Shown piece by piece: positions 7,223-13,995 of a DNA stretch of 15,967 nt (position 1 is its first letter; each line of letters starts with the position of its first letter). A program made the position numbers and the translations under genes. This DNA is from Ilumatobacteraceae bacterium. Its GTDB lineage: Bacteria; Actinomycetota; Acidimicrobiia; Acidimicrobiales; Ilumatobacteraceae. The notes under the pieces are model-generated. The model was not told where the DNA came from. It saw only the letters and a list, made by a program, of their open reading frames with translations, and did not search any database. Location: NCBI GenBank assembly GCA_021741795.1, contig JAIOXC010000019.1, positions 1 to 15,967 on the forward strand, read 5' to 3'.

Positions 7223-7652
7223 AAAAAAGCCAGCAGCGAAGAAGGCAGTAGTTAGGAAGGCAGTAGCGAAGAAAGCAGCAACCAGAAAACCAAAAGTTTC
7301 GACTGCGTTGCAGTTGGCCCAAGTGGCAGCCCGTGCCGCGGATGAAAAACAGGGGTCAGATATCACCGTCTTGGATGTGGGTGATGTGTTGGCAATCACC
7401 GAATTGTTTGTGGTTGCCACGGCGAGTAACTCGCGTCAAGTAGGCGCAATTCAGAGCGAGGTCAGCCACAAAGTGCGCGAAAAGCTTGGTCGGTCTCCGT
7501 TGCGCAGCGAGGGAACGGTTGAACAGCAGTGGGTACTGATCGACTACGGCGATGTTGTCATCCACATTTTCGCTCAAGAGGCACGAGACTTCTATGAAAT
7601 CGAGCGCTTGTATTTTGATGTGCCTGTGGTGAGTTGGAGTCTTGGAGACTAA
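7215..7652 (+). CDS. rsfS: Ribosomal silencing factor RsfS (RsfA/Iojap family)
   Basis: RsfS binds ribosomal protein uL14 and blocks joining of the ribosomal subunits when nutrients are short. The 145-residue product has the family core from about residue 29: SDITVLDVGDVLAITELFVVA (split across 55-75), SNSRQVGAI, and the C-terminal DYGDVVIHIF...ARDFYEIERLY. Ahead of it is a 27-residue Lys/Ala/Arg-rich tail (KKPAAKKAVVRKAVAKKAAT) that RsfS proteins usually lack. ATG 7215 gives this tail and overlaps the previous gene by 8 bp. Earlier in-frame starts would lie deeper in that gene. The SDR gene follows 10 bp after the stop, so the four genes are probably one operon. Confidence 0.93.
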   Translation: MAEKKPAAKKAVVRKAVAKKAATRKPKVSTALQLAQVAARAADEKQGSDITVLDVGDVLAITELFVVATASNSRQVGAIQSEVSHKVREKLGRSPLRSEGTVEQQWVLIDYGDVVIHIFAQEARDFYEIERLYFDVPVVSWSLGD

Positions 7653-7662
7653 GTTCGTGATT

Positions 7663-8442
7663 ATGGACGCATCGACTAACGCATCAATGAACAACTCCAA
7701 TTTTGGATTAACTGGTTTGCGTGTACTGGTCACTGGCGGCGGCTCTGGTATTGGAAGAGCGATTGCCGATGCCATGATCAATGCTGGCGCAACAGTGGTG
7801 GTCTGCGACGTCAATGATTCGACAAAGCCCAACTACATCTGCGATGTCTCAAAAACAAGCGATGTGGAAGCAATGTTTGCAGCGATCGAACGCGACCTTG
7901 GAGGTCTCGACATTTTGGTCAACAATGTTGGGGTGCCTGGCCCAACTGCTCGAGTAGACAAAATGGATCCCGATGCCTACGACGAGTGTGTGCGCATCAA
8001 CCTTGGAGGCACGTTTCGTTGCACGCATGTTGCAGTGCCGATGTTGCTGAAGTCCAAAGGATCGATCATCAACATTTCTACAAGTGCTGGAATATTTGGT
8101 TACCCATTACGTTCGCCGTATGTTGCGGCAAAGTGGGGAATCATTGGTCTCACCAAGTCGTGGGCAATGGAGCTTGGCGAGTTTGGGGTGCGCGTCAATG
8201 CCATCTGCCCAGGTTCGGTGAGTGGTCCGCGTATGGATGGAGTTATTGAGCGTGAAGCATTGGCAACTGGTTCGACAGCGAGTGACATTCGCACCGGTTA
8301 TGAAAAACAAGTTTCACTGCAGACATTTGTCGATGCAAGCGATATTGCGGCTTCTGCAGTATTTTTGAGTTCACCGGCAGCGCGATTTATTACGGGTCAG
8401 GTGCTTCCAGTCGACGGCAATATTGAAACGATGAGGGCATAG
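7663..8442 (+). CDS. Short-chain dehydrogenase/reductase (SDR)
   Basis: This is a classical 259-residue SDR, an NAD(P)-dependent oxidoreductase with a Rossmann fold, probably acting on a hydroxyl/keto substrate in the cytoplasm. The cofactor motif TGGGSGIG is at 24-31, NNVG at 87-90, the active-site YVAAK at 153-157, and a C-terminal FITGQVLPVDGN. By spacing from Tyr153, the usual catalytic Ser position holds Thr140, flanked by Ser139 and Ser141, so the exact catalytic hydroxyl is uncertain. ATG 7663 is 10 bp after rsfS. A GTG at 7657 has a GGAG 9 nt upstream and is a real alternative start. In many actinobacteria a histidine-phosphatase family gene follows rsfS; here this SDR takes that place. 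The substrate is unknown. Confidence 0.9.
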   Translation: MDASTNASMNNSNFGLTGLRVLVTGGGSGIGRAIADAMINAGATVVVCDVNDSTKPNYICDVSKTSDVEAMFAAIERDLGGLDILVNNVGVPGPTARVDKMDPDAYDECVRINLGGTFRCTHVAVPMLLKSKGSIINISTSAGIFGYPLRSPYVAAKWGIIGLTKSWAMELGEFGVRVNAICPGSVSGPRMDGVIEREALATGSTASDIRTGYEKQVSLQTFVDASDIAASAVFLSSPAARFITGQVLPVDGNIETMRA

Positions 8443-8480
8443 CCACGATAGATTGACGGCTGAAATAAGTCCATGTGAAT

Positions 8481-8553
<73 letters not shown>

Positions 8554-8562
8554 CAAAAGAAA

Positions 8563-8568
8563 TAGGGT
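8563..8568 (+). promoter_or_regulatory. Possible -10 element (TAGGGT) for the ABC ATPase gene
   Basis: TAGGGT fits TANNNT and ends 9 nt before the ATG at 8578, which would give an mRNA with almost no leader. The GGGGG at 8570-8574 is only 3 nt from the ATG, too close for a normal Shine-Dalgarno. Read-through from the tRNA gene is the alternative. Confidence 0.3.
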
Positions 8569-8577
8569 CGGGGGACT

Positions 8578-9636
8578 ATGACGCAACAGGTTTTGGATGG
8601 GTCTGTCACACTTCGCGGACTTAATAAGTCGTACGGCGAGCGTGTTGTCGTTAATGACGTATCGCTTGAGATTCGTGCGGGCGAGTTCTTCTCGTTGCTT
8701 GGTCCATCTGGGTGTGGCAAGACAACAACTCTGCGGATGATTGGTGGTTTTGAGCGACCAGACGGTGGCCAGATATTGATTGACGACCGCGATGTCACGT
8801 TTGATGAGCCTGAGGTACGACCACTGAACACGGTGTTTCAGAACTATGCGTTGTTTCCACATCTCAATGTGTTTGACAATGTGGCGTTTGGTCTGAAGTT
8901 TGAGAAAAAGGGAAGTGTTTCGCCAAAGCCAGAAAAAGAACGGGTGATGCAAGCGCTCGAGTTGGTTTCGCTTGCCTCGTTCAGTGAACGGCGTGTTCCG
9001 CAATTGTCGGGTGGTGAGCAGCAACGTGTTGCATTGGCACGAGCATTGGTGCTTGAGCCAAGTGTGTTGCTACTCGACGAGCCACTTGGCGCACTTGACG
9101 CACAGTTGCGTGCGCGATTGCAGGTGGAGTTGGCGTCGTTACAGCGTCAGATTGGTATTACTTTTATCTATATCACTCACGACCAACATGAAGCGTTCAC
9201 GATGAGTGATCGCATCGGTGTGATGCGCGATGGCAAATTGATTCAGGTTGGTGCACCACGAGAGATCTATGAGAAGCCCGCAACAATAGATGTAGCCAAG
9301 TTTGTTGGTGCCGCCAACTTATTGTCTGGAAAAGTGGTGTCGAGCGGTGTCGTTGTGATTGACGGAGTGAAGTTTGCTGCACCTACAAGTGCACCTCTAG
9401 GTGACGGGATGATCATGATCCGTCCAGAGCGAATTCATGTTGGCACTGGCACACAGCAGGCCACCATTGAGCGGGTGATCTTTGCTGGCTCATCGCTGCG
9501 CGTGACGCTCGATGTTGCGGGAATCAAGCTGGTTGCCGAAATTCCTAACGATGAATCTTCCCGCAATTTGCAGGAAAATGCGACAACCAATATTGATGTG
9601 ATGCCAGACGCATTGCGTGTTTTGCCGCTGAACTAG
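8578..9636 (+). CDS. potA: Spermidine/putrescine-type ABC importer, ATP-binding protein (PotA-like)
   Basis: This is a 352-residue ATPase that powers a CUT1/Pot-class importer from the cytoplasmic side. All nucleotide-binding motifs are intact: Walker A GPSGCGKT (42-49), Q-loop Gln88, signature LSGGEQQR (143-150), Walker B VLLLDEP (163-169), D-loop and switch His201 (ITHD). A C-terminal TOBE-like domain (about 270-350, with MIRPERIHV) is typical of PotA/FbpC/UgpC ATPases. It lies on the + strand and meets the permease operon stop to stop with no gap (9636/9637). Its partners are therefore transcribed towards it and must be co-regulated in trans. Polyamine is the family's usual substrate but is not proven here. 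Confidence 0.9.
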   Translation: MTQQVLDGSVTLRGLNKSYGERVVVNDVSLEIRAGEFFSLLGPSGCGKTTTLRMIGGFERPDGGQILIDDRDVTFDEPEVRPLNTVFQNYALFPHLNVFDNVAFGLKFEKKGSVSPKPEKERVMQALELVSLASFSERRVPQLSGGEQQRVALARALVLEPSVLLLDEPLGALDAQLRARLQVELASLQRQIGITFIYITHDQHEAFTMSDRIGVMRDGKLIQVGAPREIYEKPATIDVAKFVGAANLLSGKVVSSGVVVIDGVKFAAPTSAPLGDGMIMIRPERIHVGTGTQQATIERVIFAGSSLRVTLDVAGIKLVAEIPNDESSRNLQENATTNIDVMPDALRVLPLN

Positions 9637-10509
9637 TTATTCGCCCATCCGGGTAATGTCGGCAAGTGCTGCTCTGATACCGCCTGGTTCTCCGTGTCGC
9701 TTGCGCCAATGCGAGAGTGCAAAGAGTGCAATGGTGAGTGCTGCGAATGTGGTGGCTACCAGCAGCGTTGCGAGCGCATTGAGTGCAGGCGTTGCTCCGC
9801 CACGAACCGATGAATAAATGCGCAGCGGGACGGTCTCCGAGTCGACGCCAGCAGAGAGGAAACTGGTGATGACGAAGTCATCAATGACGGTCGCAAAAAC
9901 CACGACGAGGCTGGCCATCACTGACGGCCACAACATGGGCATCAAGACATAGCGCAAGGCTTGCATTCGCGTGGCACCAAGATCGCGCGCTGCTTCTTCG
10001 AAGCCAGAGCCGATGGAAACTAAGCGTGCACGCACGATGACAACGACAGCCGAAATAGAGAAGGTGATGTTTCCGAGCAACTGCGCTGGAAATCCAAGAG
10101 GAATGCCGCTGAAGAGGCGAGTGATGGTCAGTAAGAGTGCGGCACCGACAACGATCTCGGGCGTAATAAGAGGAATGGACGTAAGGCCTTGCACGCCAGA
10201 TGAGATTTTTCCGCGCATGCGGTGTGAACCGACTGCAAGCGCAATTCCGAGTGGGGCAACAATCAGCATTGTTGCGGTTGCGAGTACGAGTGAATTAACA
10301 ATTGCCTGACGCATCGATTCATCACGAAACACCGATGCGTTGGGGTCTCCAAACCACCAGCGAAATGAAAAACCCTGCCACATTGTGCGGCTGCGACCAT
10401 CGTTAAATGAATAGGCAACGGCGATAAGTACGGGCACCAAGCTCCAAGCGACGTACCCCCAAGCGAGAATGGGCAAAACTCTGATTCGACGCGGGGCGAT
10501 TGTGCTCAT
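9637..10509 (-). CDS. potC: Pot-type ABC importer permease (PotC-like)
   Basis: This is a 290-residue inner-membrane permease with about six transmembrane segments. The cytoplasmic EAA loop that docks on the ATPase reads EEAARDLGATRMQALRYVLMP (about 171-191, split). It matches the PotC position, second permease after PotB. I chose ATG 10509 because it overlaps the stop of the upstream permease as ATGA, and the next upstream start would add 15 non-hydrophobic residues inside that gene. It is the last gene of the receptor-PotB-PotC operon. Its stop abuts the stop of the convergent ATPase gene. Confidence 0.9.
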   Translation of the reverse strand: MSTIAPRRIRVLPILAWGYVAWSLVPVLIAVAYSFNDGRSRTMWQGFSFRWWFGDPNASVFRDESMRQAIVNSLVLATATMLIVAPLGIALAVGSHRMRGKISSGVQGLTSIPLITPEIVVGAALLLTITRLFSGIPLGFPAQLLGNITFSISAVVVIVRARLVSIGSGFEEAARDLGATRMQALRYVLMPMLWPSVMASLVVVFATVIDDFVITSFLSAGVDSETVPLRIYSSVRGGATPALNALATLLVATTFAALTIALFALSHWRKRHGEPGGIRAALADITRMGE

Positions 10510-11387
10510 CGCACTTGTTCCTTGCCCACTCGTGCGGTGCTTCGCAAATACCATGACAATGCAATGAGTAGCAGAACCGAAAGCATCATCACCAAGATTG
10601 CACCGCGTTGCGGTTGGCTGCTGTTGTTGATGTAGAAGTCGATCTGGTTGCCAAGCATTTCTGTTTTAGGCGATCGAGAAAGGAGATCATTGGTGTAATA
10701 ATCACCAAACATCGGTAGCGCAATCAGAATTGCTGCAGCGGCAACGCCAGCCTTAGCCGTTGGCACTGTGACAAGACGAAACGCTTGTCGGGATGACGCT
10801 CCCAAGTCTCGTGCAGCCTCAACAAGTCGCCAGTCCATGCGCTCGAGAGTGGCGTACAGGGGCAAGATGAGGAATGGAACGTATCCATACACCAGACCAA
10901 GGACAACAGTGATTGGCGAGCCGTCAAGCCAGTTGTAGTCAATGCCAAAGTTGCTCATGAAGCGACTAAACAAACCGCTTGGGCTTAAGAGGTTGACCCA
11001 AGACAACATGCGCATGAGATAGTTGACCCAAAACGGCATGATGATCAGTGTGAGCAGTAACAAGCGGCGCTTACCCGCGTGTCGTGCGAGAAAATATGCA
11101 ATAGGAAAGCCGATGAGAAAGCAGATCATCATTGCCGCGATAACAAAGATGAAGGTGCGAATGAATACGCCCCGTAACGGCCCGTTTAGCGCGCTTGCGA
11201 GTACGTCTTGTGCTTGAGCGAAGTCCCATTGCAGTGGGTTCCATTGAGGAATCGCATCGCGAAAAACTGGGTCAATCGAACCGAAGGCCACGCATGCGAC
11301 GGCGTAAAAAGGAACTGCGAAAAATGTCAAGAGCCACGCTGCACCAGGTGCTGCAAGACCATTCCAAATGCGAGTGTTGCGACGCAC
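10506..11387 (-). CDS. potB: Pot-type ABC importer permease (PotB-like)
   Basis: This is a 293-residue permease with an N-terminal membrane anchor (about 11-37), five or so further hydrophobic spans and an EAA loop, VEAARDLGASSRQAFRLVTVP (about 189-209, split). The residues MPFWVNYLMRMLSWVNLL in the third span are typical of PotB proteins. It starts with GTG 3 bp after the receptor gene's stop and overlaps the next permease by 4 bp, so the three genes are very likely one transcript. With PotC it would form the translocation channel. Confidence 0.9.
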   Translation of the reverse strand: MRRNTRIWNGLAAPGAAWLLTFFAVPFYAVACVAFGSIDPVFRDAIPQWNPLQWDFAQAQDVLASALNGPLRGVFIRTFIFVIAAMMICFLIGFPIAYFLARHAGKRRLLLLTLIIMPFWVNYLMRMLSWVNLLSPSGLFSRFMSNFGIDYNWLDGSPITVVLGLVYGYVPFLILPLYATLERMDWRLVEAARDLGASSRQAFRLVTVPTAKAGVAAAAILIALPMFGDYYTNDLLSRSPKTEMLGNQIDFYINNSSQPQRGAILVMMLSVLLLIALSWYLRSTARVGKEQVR

Positions 11388-11390
11388 CGA

Positions 11391-12587
11391 TCAGCCAGCA
11401 GTGAATGTGGCCCAGACGTCGTTCCACAACGCGTCTGTTTCGGGGCTCAGGCTGACAAGGCGCTGGCCTGATGCGTAACGTTCGGCGTCTACGACTGCAT
11501 CAACCAAAGATTCGGGTATTGCGCCACTCGAGATCAGTGCTTCTGCGTTAACAGCGGTGAGTGCCGGCTGGTATCCGACGTATGACTGATTTTTGAGTGC
11601 AACATCGTTGTCGAGCAGATAGTTAATGAAGCGATGCGCAAGCACTGGTGCTTTTGATTCTTTTGGAATGCACAAGAAATCGTTTGCGGTGATGGTTTGT
11701 TCCGGATACCAGAAGCCAAGTACATCGGTTGAGGTTCCCTCCGGCAGGTTCCATGGAGCAATCAGGATGTCGCCAGACCACATGTAGGCAATGTCACGAT
11801 TTCCAGCAGGAATTTCTTGGTACGACAAAATGTCAACTTTTGGTTGGGTCGCATCACGGAGGCGAATGAGGTTTTCTTGTGCGGCGGTAATTGTTGCTGC
11901 ATCGGTGGTATTGACGTCGGTGACGCCGGCTTGAAACAGCGCAAGGCTGATTGCGTCACGGTACGAATCCGGCACGGCGAGGCGTCCCTTGTATGCAGGG
12001 TTCCACATGCTGTCATAACCCTGTGCGATCAAGTCGGCCGAGTCGATCTTGTCTGTTCGGTATCCAATTCCATTTCCGTAAATAAACTGAGCAACGGTGT
12101 ATTGCGAGCCGCCGTCGTAATACGGGTCTTGCAAGCCGGTAAGCAAATTGCCGAAGTTGTCAATATAAGTCTTGTTTAATGGTTGCAATAAATCGGCAGC
12201 CACAAGACGAGCAAGTGCTGTGTCGGTCATGCCGATAATCAAGTCTGGTTGCAGGGTGCCGTTGCGCAGTTTTGCAATTGCGGCATCTTCATTGTCATAA
12301 ATACTTTGTTTCACTGTGATGCCAAATAGTTTTTCAAAGTCTGCAATTACTTCTGGGTTGGTGTAGTCGGCCCAATTGAGAATTTCGATTGTGCCACTTT
12401 CTTCTGGAAGGCCGTCGGCAATAGCCTCACCCGACAGGGGCAGTGTCACCGGAGCCGAGGGCGTGCCAATGACAAGACCACCACTTGAGGTTTTTGACGT
12501 CCCACCGCATGCACTGAGCAGGGTTGGAGCGACAACGAGGCCGCCGGTAGTGATAACTAGGTTCCTGAGGAAGTCGCGTCTAAGCAT
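11391..12587 (-). CDS. potD: Pot-type extracellular solute-binding lipoprotein (PotD-like) with Tat signal
   Basis: This is a 398-residue substrate receptor of the ABC importer. The N-terminus, MLRRDFLRNL plus a hydrophobic stretch, ends in a lipobox LLSAC (Cys27). The twin arginines at 3-4 followed by DFL resemble a Tat signal, so the protein is probably exported folded and lipid-anchored. The mature part starts with a Ser/Gly/Pro-rich spacer, then ILNWADYTNPEVIADFEK, as in PotD/PotF, and later YMWSGD and FWYPEQ, matching ligand-pocket regions of the family. ATG 12587 is chosen because it puts the signal peptide first; the frame stays open for 71 more codons but these run antisense inside the aminotransferase gene. 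Polyamine or a related amine is the inferred ligand. Confidence 0.9.
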   Translation of the reverse strand: MLRRDFLRNLVITTGGLVVAPTLLSACGGTSKTSSGGLVIGTPSAPVTLPLSGEAIADGLPEESGTIEILNWADYTNPEVIADFEKLFGITVKQSIYDNEDAAIAKLRNGTLQPDLIIGMTDTALARLVAADLLQPLNKTYIDNFGNLLTGLQDPYYDGGSQYTVAQFIYGNGIGYRTDKIDSADLIAQGYDSMWNPAYKGRLAVPDSYRDAISLALFQAGVTDVNTTDAATITAAQENLIRLRDATQPKVDILSYQEIPAGNRDIAYMWSGDILIAPWNLPEGTSTDVLGFWYPEQTITANDFLCIPKESKAPVLAHRFINYLLDNDVALKNQSYVGYQPALTAVNAEALISSGAIPESLVDAVVDAERYASGQRLVSLSPETDALWNDVWATFTAG

Positions 12588-12593
12588 GAGGTG

Positions 12594-12600
12594 TAACTTA
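12594..12600. promoter_or_regulatory. Symmetric divergent -10 element (TAACTTA) for two leaderless mRNAs
   Basis: The 7-bp near-palindrome reads TAACTT on the + strand and TAAGTT on the - strand, both TANNNT. From each hexamer exactly 7 nt lead to an ATG: 12607 (aminotransferase, +) and 12587 (receptor, -). The two starts are mirror images about base 12597. On the minus strand TTGTCA (12623-12618), a 5/6 match to TTGACA, sits 17 bp upstream of its -10. No -35 is clear for the + direction. GAGGTG (12588-12593) could act as a distant (13-nt) ribosome site for the + gene instead. Confidence 0.55.
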
Positions 12601-12606
12601 GTCACT

Positions 12607-13995
12607 ATGAGCGCACTTGACAAAGAAATCAGAAGCCAAGAGTCGTTGTTTTTAAGTCGGGTTCCGCAGTCGCAAGCCCTGCACGAGCGCGCATCACTCA
12701 CCATTCCTGGTGGTGTGCCATCCAGTTGGGCCAGCTCGCGTCCAGTCCCTGTGTGGGTGAGCCATGGTGAAGGTGCCCATGTGTGGGATGTGGATGGCAA
12801 TCAGTACATCGACTTTCACGCCGGGTATGGCGCCAACATTGTCGGGCATGCAAACCCAGCCATCGTGAGGGCTGTGCAAGACCGAGTCACGAAGGGTACG
12901 CACTTTGCCCAGCCAACTCCTGACTCGATTGTTGTTGCCGAAGAATTGGCGCGCAGATTTGGATTGCCGCAGTGGCGTTTTTGCAACTCAGGCACAGAAG
13001 CAACGATGGACGCCGTGCATCTCATGCGCACAGTCACCGGCCGCGACCTGATCGTTAAAGTCGAGGGCTCATACAACGGCCATCATGACTCCGTTGCTAT
13101 TTCAATCTTTCGCTCGGCAAAAGAACTTGGTCCTGCAGACAACCCATGGCGCACGCCGGGTGCAGGCATCCCGCAGGCAATCGCAGATTGCGTGCGCATT
13201 GTGCCACTCAATAATTTGGACGCACTCGAGCGAGTGTTCACCGAAAATCCTGGACAAATTGCGGGAATGATCCTGGAGCCGATCTTGATGGGAGCAGGCA
13301 TCATCGTGCCGCAGCCTGGTTATCTCGAAGGCATCAAAGATATTGTGCATCGACATGGAGCATTGTTGGCGTTTGACGAAGTCAAAACAGGATTGGTAGT
13401 TCACCCCGGTGGAGTGACAGCCATGTATGGAGTTACTCCAGACATCATTTGTCTTGCCAAAGCACTTGGTGGAGGATTGCCATGTGGTGCGGTTGGTGGA
13501 ACAACAGAAGTGATGTCGGCGATTACCGATGGGCGATATAGCCAAGTTGGAACATTTAATGGAAACCCATTAACGATGGCTGCGGCACGCGCTGTGCTGA
13601 CCGAAGTTTTGACCGACGATGCGTACGCCAAAGCCAACGATGTTGGTGCGTACATTCTCGAGCAGTCACTGGCAACACTGCACGGATATGGGCAGGAGGC
13701 TCACGGGTATCAGTTTGGGTTCAAGGTCTCTGTTGTGTACAGCAATGAGCCTGCAAAGAATTATCGTGACTTCCTTGAAGTCAGCACTGGAGCAATGCAC
13801 CTGCACTATTTGATGCAATTTAATGGTGGAGTATTTTTGGCGCCATGGGGCAAGAGCGAATCACTGACGCTTTCGGTTGCCCATACACGCAAGCACGGCG
13901 ATGTATTTCTTGAGAACCTTGCACGGCTTGGAAAAACTGTTGCTTCGATGAGCGACCAGCAATCTGTCGAGTTCGAGGTTGGTAGTTTCAACTAG
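12607..13995 (+). CDS. Class III PLP aminotransferase (glutamate-1-semialdehyde aminomutase-like)
   Basis: This is a 462-residue fold-type I PLP enzyme closest in motifs to HemL-type aminomutases and related aminotransferases. Visible are SGTEATMDAVHLMR (from 128), the YNGHHD box at 156-161 (YHGHHD-like), cofactor-ring DEV (257-259), and the Schiff-base Lys285 in CLAKALGGGLPCGAVGG. ATG 12607 has a leaderless-type -10 7 nt upstream; longer in-frame starts run antisense inside the receptor gene. It is divergent from the Pot receptor operon and overlaps the Rieske gene's stop (CTAG shared). Because it sits with an amine importer and two oxygenases rather than haem genes, I infer a catabolic or modifying aminotransferase and not tetrapyrrole synthesis. 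The substrate is unknown. Confidence 0.88.
   Translation: MSALDKEIRSQESLFLSRVPQSQALHERASLTIPGGVPSSWASSRPVPVWVSHGEGAHVWDVDGNQYIDFHAGYGANIVGHANPAIVRAVQDRVTKGTHFAQPTPDSIVVAEELARRFGLPQWRFCNSGTEATMDAVHLMRTVTGRDLIVKVEGSYNGHHDSVAISIFRSAKELGPADNPWRTPGAGIPQAIADCVRIVPLNNLDALERVFTENPGQIAGMILEPILMGAGIIVPQPGYLEGIKDIVHRHGALLAFDEVKTGLVVHPGGVTAMYGVTPDIICLAKALGGGLPCGAVGGTTEVMSAITDGRYSQVGTFNGNPLTMAAARAVLTEVLTDDAYAKANDVGAYILEQSLATLHGYGQEAHGYQFGFKVSVVYSNEPAKNYRDFLEVSTGAMHLHYLMQFNGGVFLAPWGKSESLTLSVAHTRKHGDVFLENLARLGKTVASMSDQQSVEFEVGSFN

Noticed and set aside
8423..8454. TTGAAA (8423-8428) and TAGATT (8449-8454) as a promoter for tRNA-Ala
   Set aside because: The spacer is 20 bp, longer than normal, and the -35 lies inside the SDR gene. 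It is plausible but too weak to list.
12376..12606. Upstream extension of the aminotransferase frame
   Set aside because: It is antisense to the receptor's N-terminal coding region, shows no family similarity, and ATG 12607 gives a normal-length enzyme.
12588..12800. N-terminal extension of the Pot receptor frame by 71 codons
   Set aside because: It runs antisense inside the aminotransferase coding sequence and would bury the Tat/lipobox signal peptide in the middle of the protein.
12607..13995. Calling the aminotransferase hemL (haem synthesis)
   Set aside because: The motifs are of that superfamily, but the catabolic-looking neighbours and lack of haem genes make a specific HemL call unsafe.
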